From positions 1 through 64,000 of the forward strand of contig CAMAVC010000006.1 in assembly GCA_945861585.1 (NCBI GenBank): DNA of 64,000 nt, written 5' to 3'. A program made the translations under genes and the position numbers. Shown here piece by piece: positions 34,802-43,309 of the stretch (position 1 is the first letter of the stretch; the number at the start of each line of letters is the position of its first letter). Source of the stretch: Planctomicrobium piriforme (GTDB taxonomy: Bacteria > Planctomycetota > Planctomycetia > Pirellulales > UBA1268). A model generated the notes under the pieces. That model did not search any database and was not told the DNA's origin. It saw only the letters and a list, made by a program, of their open reading frames with translations.

Positions 34802-36562
34802 GTGACCAGCGAGAGGCAGGAAAAAAGAAGTGGTTTAGCCCGTTATGCGGGCACTTTCGGCCTCCTCGCAACCGTGTTGATCGCGGCCACGGCCCCCGAA
34901 GCGGTCGCCCAGAGCGGCACATGGTCGGCGGTGAGCGGCGGCAATTGGAGCAACTCCGCCAACTGGCAGGGGGGTACGATCGCGTCGGGGAGTGGCAATG
35001 CGGCCACGTTCAGTCTCGCCACGGGGACGACCGTCACGCTCGATTCCAACTACACGCTGCAATCGCTCTCATTCAGCACCGCCAACTGGACGCTCGGCGG
35101 CAGCGGCACGCTGACGTTTGCCGGCGGCTCTCGTTCCATCTCCGCACCAAACTCGGGCACCGTGACGGTCTCGGCAGCGCTGTCCGGCACGACCTGGACA
35201 AAGTCTGGCAACGGCACGCTCCTGCTCACCAACGGCAACAACTCCAACGGTCAAATCACGGTCAACAATGGCACGCTTCAGCTGGCGGACAGCACCGTCT
35301 ATGCCGCTGGCAATCAAAATATCACGACCACGATCATGGGTACGAACGGCGTAAATGTCGGTGGGAGGACGCTCGAGCTTCGATACAACGGACAGAATGA
35401 CGACACATCCCAGATCCTCACAATGTCGGCGACGCCCGGGGCCGTGTTGTTTGCAAATGGGGCCGTCGTAGACGTGAATCGGCAAGGCGGCACGGGTGCG
35501 AACAAGACGATTGGAATTGGAAGGCTCGAGTCGAATAACGTCAGCACGGTCACGTTCACGGGCGGGAATGGCTATGCACTGCAGGCGAGCCAAATCCTCC
35601 TTCAGGCCAATGCCACAAACGTGACGCTCAATCCGACGACGGCCAGGGTTTCAATTCTGGGATCCGTGGGCGGCTTCGGAGCGAATGCCAAAACACTTAC
35701 TCTCGGCGGCACGGCGACCGGTAATACGGTGTCCGCCAACATCGGTAACGCAAACGGTGCTGTGTCACTGGCGAAAGCCAACAGCAGTTCTTGGACGCTT
35801 TCTGGCAGCAACACATTCTCCGGTTCGACATCGATCACGGGCGGCCTGCTCGAAATCGCCTCGACTGGTCGATTCACGGCCACGACCGGTATCACGCTCA
35901 ACGGCAGCGGGGCCGAGTTCCGCTACAACTCCGCGACGCCCCTCGCCCGGCCGTTCACGCTCACTCAGGGCACGCTCTCCGGCACCGGCACCATCAACAC
36001 CGCTGTGAGCGTCGGTACGAATGCCATCCTCTCTCCCGGCAATTCGCCCGGGACGCAGGCCTTTTCGGCCGGTCTGACGTGGGCTCCCGGCGGCACGTAT
36101 CGCTGGGAACTGGCTGCCCTCACCGGTGTTCCGGGCACCACGTGGGACCTGCTCGACATCACGGCGGGCACGTTCGATCTTTCGAGCCTCGGGGCTGCAG
36201 AGGGCAGTCGGTTCGCGCTCGACCTCGCCACGCTCGGGGCGGGCGGAGCTTCGGGCTCGCTCGCCAGCGGCTACGACGGCGGCACCTATTCGTTTTTGAT
36301 CGCCGACTTTGGCGGCGCAGCATTCACGGTTCCCGGTACGTTCTCGACGGCTGCAGGGAGCGATCTGACCCCGCTGTTTTCCCTCAATCTTGCCAATTGG
36401 CAGGGGCCGCAGCCCGATGCGGGCAACATGTCGGTCCGCGTGAACTCCAGCGGCACCGGAATCGAATTGATCATCGTGCCTGAGCCGGGCGCCGTCGCGC
36501 TGGCCGGCGTCGGCATCGGCCTCGTCGGCTGGGCCGTCACGCGCCGGCGTCGAAAAAAATAG
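34802..36562 (+). CDS. PEP-CTERM protein with autotransporter-type beta-strand repeats
   Basis: A 586-residue exported protein. A signal peptide ends near residue 37 (LLATVLIAATAPEAVAQSG). The body is Ser/Thr/Gly/Asn-rich with repeats of the autotransporter-associated beta strand kind (SGTWSAVSGGNWSNSANWQ, LTNGNNSNGQITVNNGTLQL, LSGSNTFSGSTSITGGLLEI). The C-terminus is a PEP-CTERM anchor, VPEPGAVALAGVGIGLVGW, then RRRRKK, the exosortase sorting signal. GTG 34802 has CAGGGGA upstream; TTG 34721, overlapping the previous stop, is an alternative. Base composition is lower (a sampled 60-base line is 53% G+C), perhaps reflecting residue content. It is the third gene of the sigma/FecR operon. Confidence 0.87.
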   Translation: MTSERQEKRSGLARYAGTFGLLATVLIAATAPEAVAQSGTWSAVSGGNWSNSANWQGGTIASGSGNAATFSLATGTTVTLDSNYTLQSLSFSTANWTLGGSGTLTFAGGSRSISAPNSGTVTVSAALSGTTWTKSGNGTLLLTNGNNSNGQITVNNGTLQLADSTVYAAGNQNITTTIMGTNGVNVGGRTLELRYNGQNDDTSQILTMSATPGAVLFANGAVVDVNRQGGTGANKTIGIGRLESNNVSTVTFTGGNGYALQASQILLQANATNVTLNPTTARVSILGSVGGFGANAKTLTLGGTATGNTVSANIGNANGAVSLAKANSSSWTLSGSNTFSGSTSITGGLLEIASTGRFTATTGITLNGSGAEFRYNSATPLARPFTLTQGTLSGTGTINTAVSVGTNAILSPGNSPGTQAFSAGLTWAPGGTYRWELAALTGVPGTTWDLLDITAGTFDLSSLGAAEGSRFALDLATLGAGGASGSLASGYDGGTYSFLIADFGGAAFTVPGTFSTAAGSDLTPLFSLNLANWQGPQPDAGNMSVRVNSSGTGIELIIVPEPGAVALAGVGIGLVGWAVTRRRRKK

Positions 36563-36582
36563 CCAAGCTTCGCCCTGCGGCT

Positions 36583-36602
36583 ACCGCGATTTCCCGCGGG
36601 TG
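36583..36602 (+). terminator. Possible weak hairpin terminator after PEP-CTERM gene
   Basis: ACCGCG, loop ATTTCC, CGCGGGT gives a 5-6 base stem 20 bases after the stop. No U-tract follows, so this is a weak candidate. Confidence 0.25.
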
Positions 36603-36639
36603 TTCAAGCCGGCTGTGAAAGATCCAGCGGCGTCCGACG

Positions 36640-36840
36640 TCTCCTTGAGCAGTGCCGCTTCTTGCCGCTCAAGTCGGGCGACATCCTCTCGACCGACGGC
36701 GAGACGATCGTGGGGATGAAGGACGGTGTGGAATACGTACTCCGGTTCGGAGCCGGCACAACGGTGTCGGGTGCTGACAAGAAAGAGGCCGACGACGCGA
36801 AGAAGGCAGATGACAAGAAGGACGAGAGGCAACCGGAGGG
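36640..36840 (+). pseudogene. Fragment of DUF4340 gene (duplicated 3' segment with internal deletion)
   Basis: Bases 36662-36840 match 25510-25820 of the intact DUF4340 gene. The translated frame PLKSGDILSTDGETIVGMKDGVEYVLRFGAG is the same in both, then SGADKKEADDAKKADDKKDE joins two parts that are about 120 bases apart in the intact gene. The missing block (from AEPAADAGET to DEPKADE) lies between similar GACGCC/GACGAG runs, so deletion by short-repeat recombination is likely. Weaker similarity reaches back to about 36620. It lacks a start, membrane helix and proper end, so it is a relic. It marks the right-hand copy of the duplicated segment. Confidence 0.85.
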
Positions 36841-36921
36841 CGTCTCGACATGGTGTCGAACGTGCCGTGGCCGGCCTCCGCCGGCTGGTGTCGACCCGGC
36901 CCTCCGGGCCTGGCGCTCGAG

Positions 36922-37040
36922 GGCATCCTCTCGGCTCACGCCTCGGGCTTGCTTGGACCGGGCATCCTCTCGGCTCACGCCTCGGGCTTGCTTGGATCGG
37001 GCATTTCGTCAGGAAGCCCGAGGCGTGAGCCGAAGGGAAT
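36922..37040. repeat. Two tandem 39-base units plus an inverted arm
   Basis: Two direct 39-base units (36922-36960 and 36961-36999), each with core CTCTCGGCTCACGCCTCGGG and ending CTTGCTTGGA, are followed by the inverted arm at 37012-37040 (CCCGAGGCGTGAGCCGAAGG). The inverted arm can pair with either unit. They fill most of the gap between the DUF4340 fragment and DUF1080 copy B; the remainder (36841-36921) shows no feature beyond similarity to 10840-10890. Confidence 0.8.
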
Positions 37041-37049
37041 TCGGGTCCG

Positions 37050-37658
37050 CTACAACGACCGCGCCCGGATGTCGCGAAACTCGACCTTCATCACGAGTCC
37101 GGCGTGGATCTGCAGGCCGATCGGCGCGGGGGCCGCGTACTTCGCGTCCTTGTATTGCGACACCTGCTCGCCGTTGAGCCAGACGGTGAACGTGTCGCCC
37201 TTCGCCTCGACGCGGATCCGGTTCCACTCGCCGGCCTTGAGCAACTCGGCAGCCTTCGGCGCCCGGGCCTCCTCGGGATATGTGCCGGTGTAGAACGAAC
37301 AGGTCATGTCGCGCTTCAGGCTCCGTGACACGCCGATCTGCACCTGCAGTTCGGGCTTCCGCACCATGATGCCGCTGTCGACCTCGCCGGTGAACCGCAC
37401 CTCCGCCTCCACGATCACGTCGCCGTACGGCTGTTCCGTGAAGAGCATCGAGCCCTGCTTGCGGTCGTCGCTCTGGCCGACGATCGCGCCGTCGACGACG
37501 CTCCAGTAGGCGGGCTCGTTCGGCGCCTGCCAGCCGGAGAGATCCTGGCCGTTGAAGATCGAGGGCAGGGATGCCGTGGGAGGCGTCTCGGCACGGCCGA
37601 TGGCGGCCAGTGCGATCACGGCGACGCACACGAGCAGGACAGGACGGACGCAGTGCAT
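37050..37658 (-). CDS. DUF1080 (3-keto-disaccharide hydrolase-like) secreted protein, copy B
   Basis: A 202-residue exported protein: a signal peptide MHCVRPVLLVCVAVIALAAI ending RAE, then one DUF1080 domain (LFNGQDLSGW-type motif as SIFNGQDLSGWQ, EPAYWSVVDGAIVGQ, GDVIVEAEVRF, SGIMVRKPELQVQIG, GEWNRIRVEAKGD, IGLQIHAGLVMKVEFRDI). It keeps the usual Trp where copy A has Gly. ATG 37656-37658 has GGAGAAG upstream. It is probably the ancestral copy, with its own signal peptide and divergent promoter. It is nearly identical to copy A over 535 bases. DUF1080 members act on 3-keto sugars (family knowledge); activity is not shown by the sequence. Confidence 0.87.
   Translation of the reverse strand: MHCVRPVLLVCVAVIALAAIGRAETPPTASLPSIFNGQDLSGWQAPNEPAYWSVVDGAIVGQSDDRKQGSMLFTEQPYGDVIVEAEVRFTGEVDSGIMVRKPELQVQIGVSRSLKRDMTCSFYTGTYPEEARAPKAAELLKAGEWNRIRVEAKGDTFTVWLNGEQVSQYKDAKYAAPAPIGLQIHAGLVMKVEFRDIRARSL
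37060..37594. repeat. Direct repeat, right copy (DUF1080 block)
   Basis: Partner of 26420-26955, same orientation. Similarity stops inside the signal peptide region, at the shared GAGGCGTCTCGGC, after which the two copies are unrelated. Confidence 0.85.
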
Positions 37659-37785
37659 GAGCGACTTCTCCGGATGGGGTGACTGAGAGGGCTCCAGCGT
37701 AGCACGCGGCCCGGGCCTGCTTTGCGCCGCGTGGTGGCCGCCGGTACCATGTTCGGGTTCCGCCCGAGTCCCCCGGCAGCGCCCC

Positions 37786-38820
37786 ATGTCCGAGATCCTC
37801 ACCTCGCCCCGGCCGTCCCGCTTCGGTCGGGCCGTGGGATTTCGGCTCGCCGGTGTCGGGAGCTACGCGCCGCCCACCGTGGTCACGAATGCCGACCTCG
37901 CTCGGCTCGGCTGCGACCCGGCCTGGATCGTGGAGCGATCCGGCATCCACGAGCGGCGGCACGCCTCGCCCGAGATGGCGACGAGCGACCTGGCGGCCGA
38001 GGCCGGTCGGGCCGCGATCGCCCAGGCAGGCGTGGCCCCGGCCGACGTCGACCTCGTGGTGCTCGGCACGTTCACGCCCGACATGTGCATCCCGTCGACG
38101 GCCTGCATCGTCCAGGAAAAGCTCGGCCTCGACGCGGCCGCGATGGACGTGACGGCCGCCTGCGCCGGCTTCGCCTACGCCCTCGTCACGGCGGCCCAGT
38201 TCGTCGTGGCCGGATCGAGCCGGCTCGCGCTCGTGATCGGCGCCGACACGAACTCGCGGGTCGTCGATCCCGACGACATCAAGACCTGGCCCCTGTTCGG
38301 CGACGGCGCCGGGGCCGTGCTCCTCGAGCCTGTGGAGCCTCAGCCCTCGGGCCGGGAATCGGGGCTCCTTGCCTTCTCGCTCGGCTCCGACGGCCGTGGC
38401 GCGGGGCTCCTGCAGTGCCCAATGAGCGGCTCGCGGCAGCCGGTGACCATTGAAGGCGCAGAGCGGCGCGAGCAGTTCATGCAGATGGACGGCCGGGCCG
38501 TGTTCAAGTGGGCGATCCGGCTCGCCGAGGAAAACATCCGCCAGGTCGTCGAGCGGTCGGGCGTGCCGCTCGAGGCGATCGATCTCTTCATCCTCCACCA
38601 GGCCAACGCCCGGATCATCGAGGGCGCCCGGACGGCGCTCGGCGTCGATGCCGACCGCTTCATGGTGAACCTCGACCGCTACGGCAACACGTCGAGCGGC
38701 TCGATCCCGCTCGCGCTCGACGAAGCGTGGCGCACCGGCCGCGTGGGCCCGGGCAGCACGATCGTGATCTGCGGCTTCGGCGGCGGCCTCGCCTGGGGCA
38801 GCGCCGTGTGGAGGCTGTGA
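37786..38820 (+). CDS. fabH: Beta-ketoacyl-ACP synthase III
   Basis: Condenses an acyl-CoA with malonyl-ACP to begin fatty acid synthesis. The 344-residue protein has the thiolase fold and full catalytic set: active-site Cys in DVTAACAGFAYAL near residue 125, His in FILHQANARII near 268, and Asn in YGNTSSGSIPLAL near 298. GDGAGAVLLEP near 170 and ICGFGGGLAWGSAVW at the end are typical. ATG 37786 follows a 127-base divergent gap from DUF1080 copy B. It has no other fatty acid gene beside it; the fabZ-like gene is 30 kb away. Another KASIII-like acyl transfer role cannot be excluded. Confidence 0.93.
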   Translation: MSEILTSPRPSRFGRAVGFRLAGVGSYAPPTVVTNADLARLGCDPAWIVERSGIHERRHASPEMATSDLAAEAGRAAIAQAGVAPADVDLVVLGTFTPDMCIPSTACIVQEKLGLDAAAMDVTAACAGFAYALVTAAQFVVAGSSRLALVIGADTNSRVVDPDDIKTWPLFGDGAGAVLLEPVEPQPSGRESGLLAFSLGSDGRGAGLLQCPMSGSRQPVTIEGAERREQFMQMDGRAVFKWAIRLAEENIRQVVERSGVPLEAIDLFILHQANARIIEGARTALGVDADRFMVNLDRYGNTSSGSIPLALDEAWRTGRVGPGSTIVICGFGGGLAWGSAVWRL

Positions 38821-38891
38821 TGCCGTGCGACGGTCCTGCGCCGGTCATAGACCATGCTTCAGCCGGCCATGCGTTCGTCAACTCGCCAAAG

Positions 38892-39251
38892 CCGGCTCGG
38901 GGTTACCCCGTACCGTCTCGCCGGACGTTCGGGGCGTTGGGCGCGCCGGCTCGGGCCTACCCCGTACCGTCTCGCCGGACGTTCGCCTCCGCCCTCCAGG
39001 CTTCGGCTCACTCGGATGTGCCTGCGCTGCGCCATCCATGGCTCCGCTGGTCACATACGCCGTCTCAACGGTAGGGGCAGCCCCTCGCCTCCCCAACTCG
39101 GAGGCGCCGAGGACTTTCGGCGGAGTCGGTCGGTGGGCACGCGCAGACGCAGGGAGTCGTTGAGGACTATCGGCAACTGATCAAAACCCACGAGTTATGT
39201 ACTCTCAACACGACCGGAGTCGAGCATGCCTACCGCCGGCTCCGAATGCGG
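38892..39251. repeat. Dispersed intergenic repeat, copy 4 (solo arm, core, flank module)
   Basis: The 464-base gap between fabH and pepF is almost all repeat: a degenerate 18-bp palindrome near 38850, a solo arm at 38892-38931, a core at 38946-39100 (GGGCCTACCCCGTACCGTCT, ATCCATGGCTCCGCTGGTCA, GTAGGGGCAGCCCC), and the flank module at 39116-39251 as the inverted match of 6634-6770. An ATG at 39246 in frame with pepF belongs to the repeat. Confidence 0.85.
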
Positions 39252-39284
39252 GTTCTTTTCACACTGCAAGAATCGTTGCGAACT

Positions 39285-41096
39285 ATGAGTGATTCCGTAA
39301 TCGAAAAGAAGCTCCCTGCCCGACGCGATGTGCCCGCCGGGGATACGTGGGATCTCGCGAGCCTGTTTTCCTCGGATGCCGAGTGGGAGGCGGCGCTCGC
39401 GGAGTGGGAGAAGATGATTCCCGGCTTCGAGGCGTTCGCCGGCACGCTCGGCCAGTCGCCCGAGAAGCTCGCGGCGTGCCTCGCGCACGACGTGGCTGTC
39501 GATCGGGCCGGCGACAGGCTCGGCACGTATGCCCACCTGCGGGCCAGCGAGGATCAGGGCGCGGCCGAGTCGCAGCGGATGGTGGGGCGGTTTCAGCACG
39601 TGGCCACGCGGGCGGGCGAGAAGGCGAGCTTCATCCGGCCGGAGATCCTCGCGATCCCGCCGGCCACGCTTACCGCCTGGCTCGAGCTGCCGGCACTCGC
39701 CGAGTACAGGCTCTTGCTCGAGCGGCTCGTGCGCACGCGGCCGCACGTGCTGTCGGAGCCCGAGGAAAAACTGCTCGCCATGCAGGGCACGTTCGCCGGC
39801 ACCGCGGGGAAGGTCTTCCGGCAGCTCACCGACGCCGACATGAAGTTCGGCAGTGTGACGACAGGGAACGGGGAGCGAGTCGAGCTCTCGAATGCCACGT
39901 TCATCACGCTCCTGCACGACCCGGTGCGCGAGACGCGGCGGACGGCGTTTCATCAGTACTACGACCAATACGAGGCCCATGCCAACACGCTCGCAGCCAC
40001 GCTCTCGGGCTCCGTCGAGCGCGACGTGTATGCAGCGCGGGTACGACACTACCCGAGTGCAGTCGAGGCGGCGCTCTTTGGCGACAACGTGCCGCTGGCC
40101 GTCTACGACCAGTTGATCGCCGCCGTACGGGCGAACCTTCCGGTCGTGCACCGCTACTACGGCCTGCGGAAGCGGATCCTGGGTCTCGACGAGATCCACC
40201 ACTACGACTGCTACGTGCCGCTCGTGCCCGAGCTCGAGCAGCGGCACATGTGGAGCGAGGCCGTGAAGGTGGTGATCGAGTCGCTCGCGCCGCTCGGGCG
40301 TGACTATTGCCAGCGGCTCGAGCGCGGACTCTCCGGCCGCTGGTGCGATCGTTATCCCAACGCCGGTAAGCAGTCGGGCGCCTTCAGCTCCGGCACGTAC
40401 GACTCCGACCCCTACATCCTCATGAACTTCCAGGAGGAGGCGGTCGAGCACGTCTTTACGCTCGCCCACGAAGCGGGGCACTCGATGCACACGCGATATT
40501 CCGCCGAGGCCCAGCCCTACCACTATTCGGGCTACACGATCTTCGTGGCGGAAGTGGCGAGCACGTTCAACGAGCAGCTGCTCACGCGATTGATGATCGA
40601 ACGGGCGACGTCGGCCAAGGAGCGGGCCGCGATCATCGTGCGTGAGATCGATTCGATCAGGAACACGATCGTTCGTCAGACGATGTTCGCCGAGTTCGAG
40701 CGCACAAGCCACGCGTCGGCCGAGGCGGGCGAACCGCTCACGCTCGAACGGATCCGCGGGATCTACCGCGAACTGCTCGACGCCTACTTCGGCCCGCACT
40801 TCGCCATCGACAAGCAGCTCGAACTCGAATGCCTGCGGATCCCCCACTTCTACAACGCGTTTTACGTCTACAAATACGCGACCGGCCTCTCGGCGGCGAT
40901 CACGCTGGCGAAGAAGGTGGCCGAAGGGGGCGTGAAGGAGCTCGACGCCTACCTGCGGTTCCTGAAGGGCGGCTGCTCGAAGTGGCCGCTCGACCTCCTG
41001 CGCGACGCCGGAGTCGATCTCGAAAAGCCCGAACCCGTCGCCACGGCCCTCACCCAATTCGGCCGCCTCGTCGACGAACTCGACGGCCTGCTGTGA
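39285..41096 (+). CDS. pepF: Oligoendopeptidase F, M3 family metallopeptidase
   Basis: A cytoplasmic zinc peptidase of 603 residues that cleaves short peptides. The M3 zinc site HEAGHSMHT is near residue 395, with the downstream Glu in FVAEVASTFNEQLL near 423. Other family blocks: LPARRDVPAGDTWDL at the N-terminus, HPYILMNF-type SDPYILMNFQEEAVEHVFTLAHE, and FYNAFYVYKYATGLSAA near 545. ATG 39285 is chosen over ATG 39246 because the latter lies in a dispersed repeat whose sequence recurs at 6634-6650. No strong ribosome site is seen at either. The gene stands alone between two repeat-filled gaps. Confidence 0.94.
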   Translation: MSDSVIEKKLPARRDVPAGDTWDLASLFSSDAEWEAALAEWEKMIPGFEAFAGTLGQSPEKLAACLAHDVAVDRAGDRLGTYAHLRASEDQGAAESQRMVGRFQHVATRAGEKASFIRPEILAIPPATLTAWLELPALAEYRLLLERLVRTRPHVLSEPEEKLLAMQGTFAGTAGKVFRQLTDADMKFGSVTTGNGERVELSNATFITLLHDPVRETRRTAFHQYYDQYEAHANTLAATLSGSVERDVYAARVRHYPSAVEAALFGDNVPLAVYDQLIAAVRANLPVVHRYYGLRKRILGLDEIHHYDCYVPLVPELEQRHMWSEAVKVVIESLAPLGRDYCQRLERGLSGRWCDRYPNAGKQSGAFSSGTYDSDPYILMNFQEEAVEHVFTLAHEAGHSMHTRYSAEAQPYHYSGYTIFVAEVASTFNEQLLTRLMIERATSAKERAAIIVREIDSIRNTIVRQTMFAEFERTSHASAEAGEPLTLERIRGIYRELLDAYFGPHFAIDKQLELECLRIPHFYNAFYVYKYATGLSAAITLAKKVAEGGVKELDAYLRFLKGGCSKWPLDLLRDAGVDLEKPEPVATALTQFGRLVDELDGLL

Positions 41097-41119
41097 TTTT
41101 GCAGCGGACGTGTGCCTCG

Positions 41120-41201
41120 GGAAGCCCGAGGCGCAAGCCGAGCGGATGCCCCGGTTGCGAACCTCCGCGCGTATTCCCTTCGGCTCACGCCTCGGGCTTC
41201 C
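41120..41201. repeat. Inverted pair of short arms (long hairpin) after pepF
   Basis: Arms 41120-41150 (GGAAGCCCGAGGCGCAAGCC inside) and 41171-41201 (CGGCTCACGCCTCGGGCTTC inside) face each other over a 20-base spacer and can form a stem of over 20 pairs with few mismatches. It begins 23 bases after the pepF stop. Confidence 0.8.
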
Positions 41202-41205
41202 TGCG

Positions 41206-41374
41206 TTGAGGAGGCTTCGGGGTTACCCCTACCATTGAGACGGCGTATGTGACCAGCGCAGGCAGGATGCCCAAGCGGAGGCGCTCCCGCCGGCGCAGGC
41301 ACATCCGAGCGAGCGGAGGCCAGGATGGCCGCAGTGAGCGTCCGGCGAGATGGTACGGGGTAACCCTGAGCCGG
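41206..41374. repeat. Dispersed intergenic repeat, copy 5
   Basis: Core with left part GGGGTTACCCCTACCATTGA and right part GGTACGGGGTAACCCTGAGC. The interior ATGTGACCAGCGCAGGCAGG and GAGCGAGCGGAGGCCAGGAT is nearly the same as in copy 7. It lies between pepF and der. Confidence 0.85.
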
Positions 41375-41427
41375 TGCCGCTCATTTGATGCCGGCGTGCT
41401 ACAACAGGCGGCTTCAAGGAGAATCCC

Positions 41428-42774
41428 GTGGCCGATGTGATTCCGAAAGTCGTCGTGGTCGGCAGGCCGAATGTCGGCAAGTCGAGCCTGTTCAACTGGC
41501 TCGTCGGGAAGCGCATCGCCATCGAGGATCCGACGGCGGGCGTGACCCGCGACCGGCTCGTGCAGCGGATCGAGCTCGACGGCCGGATCGTGGATCTGGT
41601 CGACACCGGCGGCATGGGTTTCGACGACCCCGACGGCTTGGCAGCGAAGATCGACGCCCAGATCGAGGCCGGGCTCGTCGAGGCGGCGGTCGTAGTGTTC
41701 GTCGTCGAGGTGCGGAGCGGCCTGCTGCCGGCCGACCGCGATGTGGCAGCGCGGCTGCGCAAGAGCGGGGCGACGGTGCTGCTCGTGGCGAACAAGGCCG
41801 ACGACCCCAAGTACGACCTGCAGGCCCACGAATTCGACGGGCTCGGGTTCGGCGAGCCGCTCGTCGTGAGCGTGCGGCAAAACAGAAATCGCGACGACCT
41901 CGTGGAGGCGATCGTCGAGCGGCTGCCCGAGGCCTGGCCCGAGGAGTTGGATCAGGCCGAACTGCCGGAGATGAAGCTCGCGATCGTGGGGCGGCGGAAC
42001 GTCGGCAAGAGCACGTTCGTCAACGCACTCGCGCACGAGGAGCGGGTGATCACGAGCCCCGTGGCCGGCACCACGCGCGACAGCGTCGACGTGCGGTTCG
42101 AGGTCGACGGCCACTCGTTTTTGGCGATCGACACCCCTGGCCTCCGTCGCGCGAAGAGCCGCAAGACCGACATCGATTTTTACTCCACGCACCGCGCCCA
42201 GCGGAGCATCCGCCGGGCCGACGTCGTGCTCTTGTTCTTCGACGCCTCGGAGCCGATCGGCAAGGTCGACAAGCAGCTTGCCGAGGAGGTCGTGGAGGGG
42301 GCGAAGCCGGTCGTGCTCGTGGTCAATAAGTGGGACCTCTATGCCGGCGGCGTGCAGCAGAAGGAATGGGTCGAGTATCTCCGCGAGACGTTCCGCACGA
42401 TGCCGTGGGCGCCGGTGGAGTTCGTGACGGCCACGCGCGGCCGCAACGTAAAAGCGGTAGTCGACACGGCGCAGCGGCTCTTCCGGCAGAGCCGCACCCG
42501 CGTGCCCACGGCCAAGCTCAATGCGATCGTGCGGGCGGCGATCGAGGCCAATCAGCCACCGGCTGATCCGCGCGGCAAGCCCGTCCGAATCTTCTACGCC
42601 ACCCAGGTGGAGAGTGCGCCGCCCACGATCGTGTTTTCGACGAGCGCCCCGAAGAGCGTGTCGGAGCCGTACCGCCGCTACCTGCTTGGCGTGCTGAGAA
42701 AGCACACGCCATTCAAGGAAGTGCCGATCAAGCTCCTCGTCCGCGGCCGGACCGCCGAGGCACCCGACGCGTAG
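41428..42774 (+). CDS. der: Ribosome assembly GTPase Der (EngA)
   Basis: A 448-residue protein with two tandem G domains and a C-terminal KH-like domain. G domain 1: GRPNVGKSS near residue 13, DTGGMG near 59, NKAD near 124. G domain 2: GRRNVGKST near 190, DTPGLR near 238, NKWD near 303. The KH-like domain spans about 360-445 (KPVRIFYATQVESAPPTIVFS). Der acts in 50S subunit assembly. GTG 41428 is the start, with AAGGAG at about 41418-41423. The G1 and G3 motifs of both domains are intact. Confidence 0.96.
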   Translation: MADVIPKVVVVGRPNVGKSSLFNWLVGKRIAIEDPTAGVTRDRLVQRIELDGRIVDLVDTGGMGFDDPDGLAAKIDAQIEAGLVEAAVVVFVVEVRSGLLPADRDVAARLRKSGATVLLVANKADDPKYDLQAHEFDGLGFGEPLVVSVRQNRNRDDLVEAIVERLPEAWPEELDQAELPEMKLAIVGRRNVGKSTFVNALAHEERVITSPVAGTTRDSVDVRFEVDGHSFLAIDTPGLRRAKSRKTDIDFYSTHRAQRSIRRADVVLLFFDASEPIGKVDKQLAEEVVEGAKPVVLVVNKWDLYAGGVQQKEWVEYLRETFRTMPWAPVEFVTATRGRNVKAVVDTAQRLFRQSRTRVPTAKLNAIVRAAIEANQPPADPRGKPVRIFYATQVESAPPTIVFSTSAPKSVSEPYRRYLLGVLRKHTPFKEVPIKLLVRGRTAEAPDA

Positions 42775-42780
42775 TGTTGT

Positions 42781-43150
42781 CCGGCTCAGGGCAGCCCCGT
42801 ACCGTCTCGCCGGACGATCGGGTCGATCGGCACGCCGGCTTCGGGCTCCCCATATCCCGTCGCCGGACGTTCGCCTCCGCCCTCCAGGCTCCGGCTCACT
42901 CGGATTTGCCTGCGCTGCGCCTGGCGGCTTTCGCGCCGTCGCCGCCGTCCCGGCGTCGGCGCCGGCTTACGGTCGCCGAGCAAAGCTCGGCTCCCCACGC
43001 GAACGTCAGGGCCGGAGGCCCACTTTTGCACCAGCGGGCGGAGGCCCGCCAAGCGAACAGCGGCACGATGCCGGGTGTTCGCGTGAAGATGGCTCCGCTG
43101 GTCAGCTACGCCGGCTCCTGGGACACGGGGAGCCCGAAGCCTCCTCAACG
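42781..43150. repeat. Dispersed intergenic repeat, copy 6 (solo arm plus core with insertion)
   Basis: A solo arm lies at 42781-42817, then a core at 42834-43150 with ends CTTCGGGCTCCCC and GGGGAGCCCGAAG. About 150 bases (42930-43085) of different sequence interrupt the interior, with small hairpins such as GGCGGAGGCCCGCC. No coding frame is convincing. Confidence 0.75.
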
Positions 43151-43261
43151 AAAGCCTGAGGCGCAAGCCGAAGGGAAAACGCGTGGAAGTGCGCAGCCGG
43201 GGCATCCTCTCGGCTCACGCCTCGGGCTTCCAGACGGGGAGGCTCGGGGTTACCCCGAGCC
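43151..43261. repeat. Inverted pair of short arms followed by perfect 9-bp hairpin
   Basis: Arms at 43151-43179 and 43201-43231 form an inverted pair. A perfect hairpin follows: GGCTCGGGG (43241-43249), loop TTA, CCCCGAGCC (43253-43261). Confidence 0.8.
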
Positions 43262-43280
43262 GGATTGGGCGTAAAAACGT

Positions 43281-43298
43281 GACAGGCTGAAGCCTGTC
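43281..43298. repeat. 18-bp palindrome, copy 3
   Basis: GACAGGCTGAAGCCTGTC, the complement of the copy at 10667. It lies 12 bases beyond the stop of the leftward small secreted protein gene. Confidence 0.85.
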
Positions 43299-43309
43299 CC
43301 ACGCGCTGC

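Noticed and set aside
36922-36999. CRISPR-like tandem repeat
   Set aside because: Two direct 39-base units with no spacer between them and no cas genes; they are arms of the dispersed repeat family.
39246-39284. ATG 39246 as the pepF start
   Set aside because: It falls in sequence shared with the repeat at 6634-6650, where no gene follows, so its presence is due to the repeat.
42930-43085. Possible small gene inside repeat copy 6
   Set aside because: Only short frames with no ribosome site; the sequence is made of small hairpins and looks like an insertion in the repeat.
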